Assembly (NCBI RefSeq): GCF_002257665.1
Contig: NZ_MQWB01000014.1
Span: forward strand, 1 to 64,000
Source of the DNA: Rubricoccus marinus
GTDB lineage: Bacteria; Bacteroidota; Rhodothermia; Rhodothermales; Rubricoccaceae
Length of the DNA: 64,000 bases
Direction of reading: 5' to 3'
Shown here: in pieces, positions 19,101-27,310 of the stretch
How the letters are laid out: each line of letters starts with the position of its first letter
Numbering within the stretch: the stretch's first letter is position 1
Notes under the pieces: model-generated
What the model saw: the letters and a program-made list of their open reading frames with translations, nothing else
Told to the model about the DNA's origin: nothing
The model's database searches: none
Position numbers and translations under genes: made by a program

Positions 19101-20555
19101 TGGACCGAGACCATGGACCGGGTCCTGGGCGGCGAGGCGGCGGCGTTGGCCGAAGCGCACCACGAGGACGATGTGCCTCCCCCCCATCTTGGGGGGGTGG
19201 AGCAACAGGCAAGTGCGTTCGGGGAAGCCGCGACGGCGGCGCCGGGCGAGGCGTGGGAGGTACTGGACCAGCTGGCTGACGTGCGCTACGAGCCCTTCGT
19301 GACCGAGCTCATCGGTGGGATCGCGTCCTCGAAGGAGGAGGCCGCCGTCGCGCTGCGCCCCCTCTTGCCGGAGCGGGTCGCCCGGTTCGATGCCGCCGGG
19401 TTCGCCAGCCCGTCGTTCCGCTACCGGTCGAGCGACGCGCTGGCCCGCGTCCGTGGCGGCCTCGACGTCGAGACGCTCGCGCGGCTGGAGTCGTGGTTCT
19501 GGGAGGCCGACGTCAGCACGGTCGAGGTCAGCGATCCGACGGGGGACCGAGTGCAGCCCCTCTTGTTCGGGAACGCGCCGCTGATCCTGGGGGGCGGAAA
19601 GGGCCACATGCTGGAGGCGATGGCGGCGGGATGCTTCTACCGGCCGGAGCCGGCCTTTCCCTGGTGGACAGCGTTTATCGGACGGCTCGCCGAGGCAGAG
19701 CCCCACGAGAGGACCGCCGCCACGGCGATCCGTTTGTCAGGCGACCTCTTCCATCGCTCCAACCCCGACCATGCCCGAGCGACGGAGGCATTAGCGGCGT
19801 TGGTCCGAGCGTGTCCCGAGGCGGTGACCCGCCCCGAGGGGCTCATCGGGCTGAGCCAGGTGCTTCGGCACCTCGATCCACCGGAGGCCGCCCTCGACCT
19901 CGCGGACCTCGTTCGTGGGCTGGCGTGGGACGGGGCCGAACAGGCGTACGGCGAGATGATGATCGCCCTCCACGTAGGCACGCACCGCGACGCGAGCGCG
20001 GCCCGGATCCGTGAGGGGACCCAGCAGGGCGACGATACGCTGCTCGGCATGGCCTTCGGCGCCGCGGCCCTCTGGGTCCAGGCGAAGAGCGAGCGGCCCC
20101 TTCTCCTGGAGGTGCTGGAGGCCGCGACCGCGTCCGACGACGAGCACGCGGCGGGCGCGGCGCACCGAGCGGTTCAGTCGTTCGCCCTGGGCTCGCCGCC
20201 CCGTGCCTGGGTGCCCGAAGACGAGGCGTTGATCCGCGCCATCCTGGCGTCGGATCCGGCGTTGCGCACGGCGTTCGAGGGGGTGCTGGCGGCGGCCGCG
20301 GACCGGATCCGCCTGGCTCCCGACCTCGCCCACGAGGCGGCGACGGCGGTCGTGAGCGGTGTGGAGCGGGGCGTGTTCGACCGATGGCAACGCGCCCGAC
20401 TGGCCGAGCCGCTCCTCCAGATCGCGCTGACGCTCCACCGATTTCCAGGGCACCGCGAGCACGGGCTCGCCTTGTTCGAGTCGGTGTATACGCTGGGCCT
20501 GGGGGCGGCGCGCGCTGCGATCCAGACCCTCGACCGGAATCCGTTTCGGTCGTAG
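16137..20555 (+). CDS. 1472-aa STAND-like P-loop NTPase, last gene of operon
   Basis: The N-terminal 130 residues start with a hydrophobic segment (LLLGVAGSVTADWL), then a helical domain; residues 135-170 look like a coiled coil rich in Gln and Glu. The NTPase follows, with Walker A GDRGTGKS (231-238), Walker B VVVVLDQLDAL (294-304) and an SVVASVRPFE sensor-like strand. The remaining 1000 residues are helical repeats, as in STAND sensors, where the C-terminus recognises a trigger and the N-terminus is the effector. I cannot name the N-terminal domain. The ATG at 16137 shares one base with the preceding stop. Paired C7 and G7 tracts lie in the frame at 19179-19197. The gene ends 15 bases before a convergent gene. 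Confidence 0.78.
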   Translation: MLEGLLLGVAGSVTADWLSKGGAWVLSRSPVSKAIGDTVRRYDSIEGRRVREALERWVKGGAFVALLAALKSGERDGIEGRFVDSFREKGGYHEIDPEHVRATQVVRQFVQHLRARLLEAGRLDLLDVHVAEVGRRLEAGQARLSEGQQEILDNQEILLGKQNEMLHRLGDGPSALTDDDLDEAERRLRAASESLLTWPTTTRGVWLDRPELEHLLVRVATEDTSVTLIEGDRGTGKSALLSVFAQRLGASDVTVGAVKADRLPLGLVDADDVIPDVPGGCVRGIRELAARQPVVVVLDQLDALSDVSDVHPGRLNAVLDLIDRLRGAPGVSVVASVRPFERSVDTRLQSSFREVVGLESPSWEAIEPLLTEGGHDTSSMSVALRELLRVPEFLRVYLRVAAPDKAYASWHRLYDDYWQTSVLPAHTDAAELVRVLVERMSEEEALWVPSSLVDAHAKAYDALLRADVLARDGDRVGFRHQALFEFARSRRFTDGTGSLVEYVRKREDGLFVRPVLLAGLTALRSGSPRRYRDALAAFLGGSFRAHIEQLVGEYVAAQEEPTAEELAALLPRLDGPRARQTFAAMRQSAGWFRVLVASGTLAREMRRPPDEALAVLGILGAASKRGDGQAVFDLVRAHWLGAPAYDEYALSALDEMPSWAPEVTRAMMEVAYRFPRAFRHHIVMIGLKGDAAAGFEALRAELDRETEEAFAASEASGNATRAAEPKGELAASAYREQARRSVVREWHQWPEIAGRVGDAPDVFAKTVWAWFEGALLDEPASRDRAFMYRSPLIDSGWDDDETERDRTLLGVATRFLTALGEADEGAYAAAVERLSNDDRMRSHRAVARSFAALAGRYTEPAVAYLLGDPRRLLLSTIRSEVGETVALLRALSPHLTTGQRDALEAQLRAFAPPRPDDEDETRWADVTDRARLRLMRGMEDPSDAFGEERQAAEETYPDLPDEAVRMTGFAAVRPPVPSPRLAELGAEEWTETMDRVLGGEAAALAEAHHEDDVPPPHLGGVEQQASAFGEAATAAPGEAWEVLDQLADVRYEPFVTELIGGIASSKEEAAVALRPLLPERVARFDAAGFASPSFRYRSSDALARVRGGLDVETLARLESWFWEADVSTVEVSDPTGDRVQPLLFGNAPLILGGGKGHMLEAMAAGCFYRPEPAFPWWTAFIGRLAEAEPHERTAATAIRLSGDLFHRSNPDHARATEALAALVRACPEAVTRPEGLIGLSQVLRHLDPPEAALDLADLVRGLAWDGAEQAYGEMMIALHVGTHRDASAARIREGTQQGDDTLLGMAFGAAALWVQAKSERPLLLEVLEAATASDDEHAAGAAHRAVQSFALGSPPRAWVPEDEALIRAILASDPALRTAFEGVLAAAADRIRLAPDLAHEAATAVVSGVERGVFDRWQRARLAEPLLQIALTLHRFPGHREHGLALFESVYTLGLGAARAAIQTLDRNPFRS

Positions 20556-20570
20556 CCCCCTGGGTGGATC

Positions 20571-23500
20571 TCAGGCCCTCGACGAGATGCCAGCGGCGAC
20601 ACGCTCGAAGTAGGGGCGAGCCTCCTCCGAGATCGATATGCGTGAGTCGGTCGCGAGGATGGCTCTCGCAGCGCCGGCGTAGCCCGCACCCGGGTTCCCG
20701 GTCACGAGGCGGGATACGTGGCGTTCGAGGACGTCGGAGAACATGCGTTGCTCCGCGACCTGGAGGACGGTCGCCCGTGCGTAGAACTGCGTGTCGGGGT
20801 CCTCCGCATAGAGCGCCAGCACAGCGGCGGCCGTGGCCCTGACGGACAGACCCTGACCCTCGTCGATGAGCTGCCGATGGAGCGGCGCCGCCGCCCTGCG
20901 CGTGCCGGACTCAAGGGAGACCGCGAGCGTGGCCGTTTCGCGCCACCGCTCCATCTCTGCTCGCGCTTGAGGGTCGTCGTCCAGCATGGCGCACGCGGAC
21001 GCGACCCACGTGTCGATTGGGAGTTCGGAGAGCGCTCCGTCTGCGGCGGCCCGGATCCAGGCCGACGTGAGCGCGCTTTGTGCGAGGTCGAGATCGAACG
21101 GCGTGATGGTGCCTGGGTCCCTCCCGGCTCCCAATGCTGCACAGCGATAGGCGTCGCTGAGAACCTCCATCAGATCCGGGTGCCCATCCAGGATCGCGAG
21201 CGACGCGCGATGCTGGGCTCGATCGTAGACGACGAGACGGTCCGTGACGCCGGTGCTGAGGGCGAGGTACCGTTGGGACACAGAGCGCGACGAGCCCACC
21301 AGGGACTCGATGTGAGCGAGTCGGCCCCAAATCATCGCGGGGCTAGCCGGTGCCTCGAAGTCCTCGAAGTCAGGTTCCGGCTTGCTAAACAACCCGACAA
21401 AGGGGTCCGAAAATCCGTCGGGTGTAGGACGCCCTGTCAGCTCATGCTCAATGATGACGAGGACGTGCCCGACCCGTCCGCGGAGAACCCCGAACCCCTG
21501 CTGCTCCGGGGCGTCGTCGAGTGCGAGGAGGGTCTGCTCGAAGGCGTGAACCGTCTCGGCGAGGCGTCCGGCCCGGTAGAGTGCATAGGCGTGGTCGGCG
21601 CTGTACCCGATCCAAAGCGGGGCCTGAATTCGAGCGAGTTCCTGTGCCGCGACCTCCGTCCCGCGTGCCGCGAGTTCGGCCGCCTCGCCGAACTCACCCA
21701 TTTCACCTGCCGCGCGAATGGCGTCGTGGTAGGCGCGGGCACGTGCCGAGTTCATGCGAGCAGGCTGGGAGGCCCAGGCCGGCAGCAGGCGACGGTACAG
21801 GTCGAGCGCGGCACTGTAGTCCTTGTCCAACGCGTGCATCTTGGCCCGATAGTCGAGCAGCTCGGCGCGGTCTCCACCGGCGGCCAGCACGGCGAGGGCA
21901 GCGGAGCGGTCGTGGACGTGTTCATTGAGGACCGTCGCAAGGGAGCGTCTCGCACTCGTCGCCAGCGCGTCGTAGCCCCGCTCGTCAGCAAACACGATCG
22001 TCCGTTGGAGGACTTGCACCGCCGGGCTGAAGTCGACCTCTTCTCCTGACCGCTCTGCCCGGAATTTGTCGAGCCACGCACCATCGGAGATTGCCGTGGT
22101 GGCGGGACCGTCTTCTCGGAAGAGAGGTGAGAGGGCCTGCTCCAACACAGAGTCTGCCTCGACGGCATCGAGAAACTGTACGAGCAGGGACGCCGAACGG
22201 ACGCGCACGGTGAGCAGGCGAACGAGGGGTCCAATCAGGCCGCCCAGAGACTCCACCCCCAACTCCTCGTCGAACGGAGGAGGTGCCAGCCCCGCATCCG
22301 CCGCGGCTGCTTCCATCTGCCCCAATGCGCCGGATGCAGAGATACGAGCGGCCGTGGCGGCCTGCTCGAGAACGAAGGGAAGGTGTTCGTCGGCGTCGAT
22401 CTTCGTGACGACGAGGCTGGCAAAGGCGTATCGGAGGGTTTCCGGTATCGACGGAGCGCCGTCGACGCTCACATCGTCGATTTCGCGGAGGGCCGCGCGA
22501 GCGACCAGGACCGCTGCGTCCTGCTTCCCCAGAGCCGCAGCGACACGGAGCTGAAGCTGGCGCAGGAGAATGCCCAGGATGGGGTCAGGGCGGTACAGCG
22601 GATTGAACTCATCCGTCGCAGCATGCGCGAACCACGAGACCCACTCTGCGAGGAGGCCGAATTGCTCGTCTTCGAGATCGCTGACACTGTGGAACGCGGC
22701 GACGAGCGCCTTCTCGCACTCTCCGGCCATGCCGTGGAGCAGCAGGCCACTGAACGCTCGCGCGTCGAGGACCGGCTCGAGAAACGAGAGGGCCGCCGCG
22801 TGGTGGAGCCGCTTGACCGTATCGGGGTCGAACTGGGTCTCGTAGCTCTTTGACAGGAGGGGCGAGACGCGGAAGTGCGATTCGTCGACCTGTTCAATCC
22901 AGGGTCCAGTGAGAACGTCGAGGGCGTCGCCCGCACCAGGCAGTGACGGCGGGGCCGCCGCCAGCCGGAGCGCCTGCGCGCGCGTGAACGGCGTGGCATA
23001 CAGGCTGAGGCGGTAGGCCACGTCCGACGCCCCGAGCCCTGCCAGGGTGGTCACCAGCCGTCGCCGAGCGTCCCGCTTGACGCGCTCGATGGTGGGAGGC
23101 GTCCCGAACAGATCGTCGTCGGAGACCGTCCCCCACCCCTTCTCCGCAGCGCTCCGGGCGTGTGCGGCTGCGAGCTGCGGGTGTCCGCTCGTCTGAATTT
23201 CGATGACGCGCGCCCATTGCTCGGCCCGCTCGGGGGGGCAGCCGGCCCCGAGGCATAACGTGCGGAGTTCGTGTGTAGAGAGTGGAGGGACGTCGAGATG
23301 CGCGTCCGCATCGTTCTGCGCCGTCGCCGCCAGAAGCGCGCTGGGGAGGCGGGCGTGCGCAGTGACGAGGGCGCGGCCTCCCCGGTCGACGACAGCGTGG
23401 ACCAGGTGAATGAGGGGGAGTTCGATCCGCCCGTTCATCGCCGCGGGGAGGTCGTCAATCACGACGGACGTCGCGAGGGGCAGGTCCGCGACGGCGAGAG

Positions 23501-24533
23501 CGGCGAGGGCGAGATGATCCGCGGCGTCGTCCTCGCTTTGTCCCCGGAGATCGAGCCGGACCCAGTTCCCTCCCGCGCCTGCGACTAGAGCGGCCAGGGT
23601 TGATTTGCCTAATCCCGACGCCCCTGTGAGAGCCAGGACGCTCACGTCGGGGAGGCGTCGGCGGATGTCGTCCACGACCGCCTCGCGCGGAACGGGCGCC
23701 TGGACGAGCACTCGGACATTGGAATCGAGGACGCGCTCTGCCCGCGCGGCGAGTCCCCCTGTGGTCGCCGTCGTCGCGAGAACCGAGCGAGCGGTCAGGA
23801 CGGACGTCGCCTGCTCGAATGCGTCGAGAAAGTCGACACGATCCAGCCGCCTCGGCCCGTCGGCGACGAGGGTCTCCCAGGCCCTGGCCTGGAGGGAATC
23901 GACGGCGACACGGGACTGGGAGGGGGGGAGTCCGATGCGGTCGCCGTGGAGAACTACACGGCGCTCGACACGGTCTCGAAGCCCATGCCGATCGGGCTCG
24001 CCCGTCGCCCATCGTACTTGGCGGAGGAGCAGGTCTCGGACCTCAGAGTCGCTCGCCGTCGTGAGGAACTCGCCGAGGCTCGCGCCGAGGTCGAGCGTTC
24101 CTAGAAAGACGCGCAAGGCATCGAGATCGGCACCTTCAAATCGGCACTGGTCCCACTTGTCGAGGCCTGGCATTTCCCCGAATGGAGATCCCGCCTCGAC
24201 ACCGCGCTGCGCCGTCGTGAGGAGGACGAAGGAGGCGCGCAGATCCGGGTTGCGTGCTCGGAGATCCCAGAAGTTTCGGAGCGCACTCTGCACCGCCTCG
24301 GAGCGGAGGGTGAGAGGGCGGGCGAGCGTCTTGACCTGTCCCGCCTCGACCCTGTCCTCGGCGCGAAGATCGACATCCTCGGCGGCTTCGAGGAAGAGCG
24401 CCTCGGTCGGACCGAGCGCCGTCCACAGATCGACCGACTGCCAGAGCTGGTAGTCGAAACCACGAACGGCCCCCATCGCCTGGCGGCGCGGGTTTCCTTG
24501 CGGAGCAGAGAGGGGCACCGGGGACTGCGACAA
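20571..24533 (-). CDS. Avs-like STAND NTPase with N-terminal Cap4/DUF4297-type nuclease domain
   Basis: A 1320-residue protein in three parts. The N-terminal domain has a Cap4/DUF4297-like PD-(D/E)XK pattern: AVRGFDYQLWQS, then EAAEDVDL and EAGQVKTL (acids at about 49-55 and Q66-x-K68). The middle is an NB-ARC/STAND-type NTPase with Walker A TGASGLGKST (303-312) and Walker B SVVIDDL (356-362). Residues 600-1320 are helical, TPR-like repeats. This effector-NTPase-sensor order matches Avs-type anti-phage proteins that degrade DNA after recognising a phage protein. The preferred start is TTG at 24533, because the conserved region begins before the ATG at 24476. Membership in a named Avs type is not shown. 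Confidence 0.8.
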   Translation of the reverse strand: MSQSPVPLSAPQGNPRRQAMGAVRGFDYQLWQSVDLWTALGPTEALFLEAAEDVDLRAEDRVEAGQVKTLARPLTLRSEAVQSALRNFWDLRARNPDLRASFVLLTTAQRGVEAGSPFGEMPGLDKWDQCRFEGADLDALRVFLGTLDLGASLGEFLTTASDSEVRDLLLRQVRWATGEPDRHGLRDRVERRVVLHGDRIGLPPSQSRVAVDSLQARAWETLVADGPRRLDRVDFLDAFEQATSVLTARSVLATTATTGGLAARAERVLDSNVRVLVQAPVPREAVVDDIRRRLPDVSVLALTGASGLGKSTLAALVAGAGGNWVRLDLRGQSEDDAADHLALAALAVADLPLATSVVIDDLPAAMNGRIELPLIHLVHAVVDRGGRALVTAHARLPSALLAATAQNDADAHLDVPPLSTHELRTLCLGAGCPPERAEQWARVIEIQTSGHPQLAAAHARSAAEKGWGTVSDDDLFGTPPTIERVKRDARRRLVTTLAGLGASDVAYRLSLYATPFTRAQALRLAAAPPSLPGAGDALDVLTGPWIEQVDESHFRVSPLLSKSYETQFDPDTVKRLHHAAALSFLEPVLDARAFSGLLLHGMAGECEKALVAAFHSVSDLEDEQFGLLAEWVSWFAHAATDEFNPLYRPDPILGILLRQLQLRVAAALGKQDAAVLVARAALREIDDVSVDGAPSIPETLRYAFASLVVTKIDADEHLPFVLEQAATAARISASGALGQMEAAAADAGLAPPPFDEELGVESLGGLIGPLVRLLTVRVRSASLLVQFLDAVEADSVLEQALSPLFREDGPATTAISDGAWLDKFRAERSGEEVDFSPAVQVLQRTIVFADERGYDALATSARRSLATVLNEHVHDRSAALAVLAAGGDRAELLDYRAKMHALDKDYSAALDLYRRLLPAWASQPARMNSARARAYHDAIRAAGEMGEFGEAAELAARGTEVAAQELARIQAPLWIGYSADHAYALYRAGRLAETVHAFEQTLLALDDAPEQQGFGVLRGRVGHVLVIIEHELTGRPTPDGFSDPFVGLFSKPEPDFEDFEAPASPAMIWGRLAHIESLVGSSRSVSQRYLALSTGVTDRLVVYDRAQHRASLAILDGHPDLMEVLSDAYRCAALGAGRDPGTITPFDLDLAQSALTSAWIRAAADGALSELPIDTWVASACAMLDDDPQARAEMERWRETATLAVSLESGTRRAAAPLHRQLIDEGQGLSVRATAAAVLALYAEDPDTQFYARATVLQVAEQRMFSDVLERHVSRLVTGNPGAGYAGAARAILATDSRISISEEARPYFERVAAGISSRA

Positions 24534-24794
24534 CGGCTTCCAGATACGTTTGCGGTTCCCTAACCTATGTGCGGGTGAGGCCTCATCGTGTCACACAGAG
24601 TCTCGCGGCGAGGGTTCTTGAAGTGATCCTCAGCCTTTCCAGTACGCCCCATTTGGAGACATACCGTTAGCCTAGGGTGTTGACCTGCAAGACCTTGCAT
24701 CAGGCGATTGGGCTGACCCGCCGTGGGTCCGGCCCTGACTCAGATTCCTTTGACAGCTTGAATTGATCTCAGATAAGCGGACTCCCAGTGGAGC
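24534..24794. promoter_or_regulatory. intergenic region at the defence-island / element-backbone boundary
   Basis: A 260-base gap, AT-richer than its surroundings, between the STAND nuclease start and the end of the small backbone protein gene. It should hold the promoter of the STAND gene. No coding frame, no obvious long dyad and no tRNA end were found, although the shift from island genes to backbone genes makes it a place where an element boundary could lie. Confidence 0.3.
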
Positions 24795-25106
24795 TCAATA
24801 CTCCGACGGCAGAAGGACTGTCGTCGCCGAACGGTCGGCCTCAGTAATGATCCAGAGCCGGCCGCCAGTCGTCTCGTAGGCCGAGAGGACGCGGGTGCCC
24901 TCCCCGACCGCGCGGTCGTTGGCCCGTGCGTCGTGCTCGGAGACCGATCCCCAGTCGCCAGCCCGGTGGCGGTGGAGGAGCCCCACGACGTCGAGGCTGT
25001 GACTGCGGACGACCTCGAGGGCGCCCGGCGTGGCGACCACGTGCCCGAGCGGAAAGCGGACGGGGCGGGTCTGGGGACGTTCGTTCTTGGCAGCGGTCGT
25101 GCTCAT
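24795..25106 (-). CDS. conserved small protein of integrative/plasmid elements
   Basis: A 103-residue protein starting at the ATG at 25106 (MSTTAAKNE). It has the pattern of a small conserved protein often encoded beside RadC on plasmids and ICEs: FPLGHVVATPGALEVV, HRHRAGDWGSVSEHD, RANDRAVGEGTRVLSAY and a final WIITEADRSATTVLLPSEY. No catalytic motif is known to me and its function is not established. A strong hairpin (25128-25184) lies 22 bases upstream of the start, between this gene and the RadC gene on the same strand. Confidence 0.8.
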   Translation of the reverse strand: MSTTAAKNERPQTRPVRFPLGHVVATPGALEVVRSHSLDVVGLLHRHRAGDWGSVSEHDARANDRAVGEGTRVLSAYETTGGRLWIITEADRSATTVLLPSEY

Positions 25107-25127
25107 GGCAGCGGTGGTTGAAGCGGA

Positions 25128-25184
25128 GGGCTCTCCCGGCGTGGGGGGCGTTCGCCATTCGGCGCCTCCTCGCCGGGAGAGCCC
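25128..25184 (-). promoter_or_regulatory. leader hairpin upstream of small backbone gene
   Basis: A perfect 14-base inverted repeat: GGGCTCTCCCGGCG at 25128-25141 and its complement at 25171-25184, with a 29-base loop. Flanking GGTGGTTG and CCACCACC can extend the stem imperfectly. It ends 21 bases upstream of the start at 25106 and has no T-tract, so it looks more like a leader structure or protein-binding dyad than a terminator. Confidence 0.7.
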
Positions 25185-25216
25185 AGCCACCACCTGCTGG
25201 GGGCAGAACCTCTCAG

Positions 25217-25996
25217 CTACATCAGCCCTCGCCCCGCCAGGCTCGTGTGCCCGTGGTCGGTCAGGATCAGGTGGTCGTGGACCGGAATGCCCATCACCTT
25301 GCCCGCCTCGACAAGCTGGCGCGTGACGGCCACGTCCTCCCGGCTCGGCTCGGGGTTGCCGCTCGGGTGGTTGTGCGCCAAGAGCACGGCGGCGGCGTTC
25401 GCCAGCACGGCCGCCTTGAACACCTGGCGCGGCTCGACGATGGACGCCGCCAGCCCACCGACTGACGCCACGTGGAGCCCGGTCAGCGTGTTCGCCGTGT
25501 CGAGGAAGGCGACCACGAACTCCTCGCGGTCGCGGTCGGAGAAATACTCGGCCAGCACGGCCGCCGCGTCGGCGGGTGAGCGGACCTGGTCGCGCGTCGG
25601 GAACGTGAACGTCCGCTCACGGACGAGCCGGGTCGTGTAGAGCGGGACGCCGGAGAACAGGGCGTCCCGGTAGGCCACGTGCGTGTCGGGCTGGCGGAGC
25701 ATGCCGACGGGCTCCCGAACGACGGATTGAGGGCCGACCTCTGAGGTCTCGGCCACCGTGCCGTACAGCACGGTCCGCCGCGCGAACCACGGCGCGTCGG
25801 ACTCCAGCCGACGGAGCCGCCCACGCACGGCCAGTCGCCGGGCGTGGTAGCGCTCGCGGCGGTCGAGCTTGGGCTGAAGGATTACAGGAGCGCCGTCGTA
25901 GCGGTCACAGCCCTCGGGCATCCTGGCCTCGATGTCGCGGAGCACGCGGAGGTTGAGCGCTGTGAGGGGCGAGGCCCCGGATTTCTGGGTTGCCAT
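25217..25996 (-). CDS. radC: RadC-like JAB-domain protein
   Basis: A 259-residue protein whose C-terminal half is a RadC/MPN (JAB) domain: EEFVVAFLDTANTL, then the metal motif HNHPSGNPEPSREDVAVT, with the two histidines and the downstream aspartate expected of a JAMM zinc site. It ends DHLILTDHGHTSLAGRGLM, a RadC hallmark. The N-terminal half differs from chromosomal RadC and lacks an evident helix-hairpin-helix, as usual for plasmid and ICE versions. Despite the name, a repair role is not supported for the family; function remains unclear. It is followed by the small backbone gene and preceded by a long hairpin. Confidence 0.88.
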   Translation of the reverse strand: MATQKSGASPLTALNLRVLRDIEARMPEGCDRYDGAPVILQPKLDRRERYHARRLAVRGRLRRLESDAPWFARRTVLYGTVAETSEVGPQSVVREPVGMLRQPDTHVAYRDALFSGVPLYTTRLVRERTFTFPTRDQVRSPADAAAVLAEYFSDRDREEFVVAFLDTANTLTGLHVASVGGLAASIVEPRQVFKAAVLANAAAVLLAHNHPSGNPEPSREDVAVTRQLVEAGKVMGIPVHDHLILTDHGHTSLAGRGLM

Positions 25997-26044
25997 GAGT
26001 TTTCAGGCGTCGCTCCGCACAGTCAGACATCGACCGTGGTGGGA

Positions 26045-26087
26045 GCGCCCCCGTCGGCCGACGCGCCCTCGCGGCCGACGGGGGCGC
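26045..26087 (-). promoter_or_regulatory. leader hairpin upstream of radC-like gene
   Basis: A perfect 16-base inverted repeat (GCGCCCCCGTCGGCCG at 26045-26060; complement at 26072-26087) with an 11-base loop, 48 bases upstream of the RadC-like start. There is no T-run after either arm. It lies between the terminator of the preceding gene and the radC start, hence in the radC promoter/leader. Confidence 0.7.
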
Positions 26088-26123
26088 CTCGCTCGCCTCC
26101 GTCGAGCGCCTGCCCCGTTGCGG

Positions 26124-26160
26124 CAAAAAAGAAGCCCGGCGACCGCCTGGGTCGCCGGGC
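26124..26160 (-). terminator. intrinsic terminator after the 233-aa gene
   Basis: Read on the minus strand, a GC-rich stem GCCCGGCGACC / GGTCGCCGGGC (26150-26160 and 26134-26144; 5-base loop) is followed at once by TTCTTTTTTG. This is a textbook rho-independent terminator, 21 bases after the stop at 26181. Confidence 0.88.
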
Positions 26161-26180
26161 TGAGGGCCTCAGGCTCTGGG

Positions 26181-26882
26181 CTACTCGTCGTCCCAGTCGG
26201 TCTCGCTGGCGGCGCTGCCGCCGTAGGCGTCGGCGCCGTAGAGGAAGTCTCCGTAGCTCGCCCCCGGTGCCACCGTGTCGAGATAGTTCGCCCGGTATGC
26301 GTACGGGCTCTCCTCGGCCACCGCGTGGGCCTCGGCCCAGGCCTTGCGGTCGTCGGCCCAGTCGAGCCACGCCGACGCGGCCTCGTGCGCCCGGCTGATC
26401 GCGACGTGTACCTCGTCGTTCTGGCCTCCGGTCACGTGGTACCGCAAGACGGTGCCTGTGCCGTAGGCGTCGGACTCCAGCCGGATCAGAGGGGCCACCC
26501 ACAGGGCGTCCACCGGCGGGAGCTTGCCGAGCAGGTGCTTCTCCGCGTGCGTGCCCGTCCGGTCGGCCACTTCGAGGAACAGGTGGACCTCGTCGGCCGA
26601 TGCGTCGTCTGGATCGACCACGGCGATCCGGGCCACCAGCTCCGGGTACTTATCGCCAGAGGTGGCCCGAGCGGCGAGCCGTGCGAGCCCGGCGGCCTCG
26701 CAGTCCTGAAGACGCGACGGGAGGATGATCGACCGGCTGCCGAGCCGGAAGCTCTCGCGCAGGGCGTCCTCCTTCATGAGGTGCGGGTGGAACTGGGGGC
26801 ACGACGTGCGCCGGAGCCAGCAGGCGAAGCGGTACCAGGTCCGGGCCTGAGCGTAGTGCGGACGGGAGTAAGTGCGGGGCAT
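26181..26882 (-). CDS. element backbone protein of unknown function (233 aa)
   Basis: From the ATG at 26882 this encodes 233 residues. The N-terminus has an aromatic, basic segment with Cys and His residues (YAQARTWYRFACWLRRTSCP), then KEDALRESFRLGSRS. The middle is acidic and beta-rich (LVARIAVVDPDDASADEVHLF; VHVAISRAHEAASAWLDWAD), and the C-terminus ends in an acidic DDE tail after a small-residue stretch. I do not recognise a family. It has its own terminator downstream and a hairpin-bearing leader, in the same style as its neighbours RadC and DUF6166, so it is likely a regular part of the element backbone. Confidence 0.72.
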   Translation of the reverse strand: MPRTYSRPHYAQARTWYRFACWLRRTSCPQFHPHLMKEDALRESFRLGSRSIILPSRLQDCEAAGLARLAARATSGDKYPELVARIAVVDPDDASADEVHLFLEVADRTGTHAEKHLLGKLPPVDALWVAPLIRLESDAYGTGTVLRYHVTGGQNDEVHVAISRAHEAASAWLDWADDRKAWAEAHAVAEESPYAYRANYLDTVAPGASYGDFLYGADAYGGSAASETDWDDE

Positions 26883-26923
26883 GACAAGACCTCGGAAGAG
26901 GGGCTCGTGACGACCGCCATGCC

Positions 26924-26944
26924 CGGGGACCCGAGTGGTCCCCG
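26924..26944 (-). promoter_or_regulatory. leader hairpin upstream of the 233-aa gene
   Basis: An 8-base perfect stem (CGGGGACC at 26924-26931, complement at 26937-26944) with a 5-base loop, 41 bases upstream of the start at 26882. Smaller than the neighbouring leader hairpins but in the same position. Confidence 0.5.
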
Positions 26945-27045
26945 CTAGCCAGCGGCCACACCGCCAGCAGGCGTAAGGCCGGACTACAGGGTCAACAGGG
27001 CTGCTTGCAGCCCGGGTGGAGCGCCCCCGCGCGGAGGGACCGTCG

Positions 27046-27085
27046 GAAAACCCTGGGCGGCGAAGACGCCCGCATCTGGGTTTTC
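27046..27085. terminator. long hairpin, probable bidirectional terminator
   Basis: GAAAACCC at 27046-27053 pairs with GGGTTTTC at 27078-27085, enclosing a second stem GGGCG/CGCCC (27055-27059 and 27067-27071). A-rich and T-rich arms would give a short U-run in either direction. It lies in the 428-base gap 26883-27310 between two minus-strand genes. The rest of that gap shows no convincing coding frame; two CTAG words occur at 27135-27147. Confidence 0.6.
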
Positions 27086-27310
27086 TGTCGCAGCGCGAGC
27101 ACGGGGCGAACGACCTTGACGCTGTCCGGCCGTCGCCTAGATTGCTAGAAACCGCTGCCAACACCCCGCCCCCCTCCTGCCGGTGTGCCGGGTGCGGACC
27201 GGCAGGGAGACCGTCCAGGGCCGCCAGGTCCTGACCGTCCTCCCCTCTGATGGCGCCTCTGGCGACCCGCCTGCCCAGGTACCCGTTCGACCTGAGCAAA
27301 CGGTGACCCG

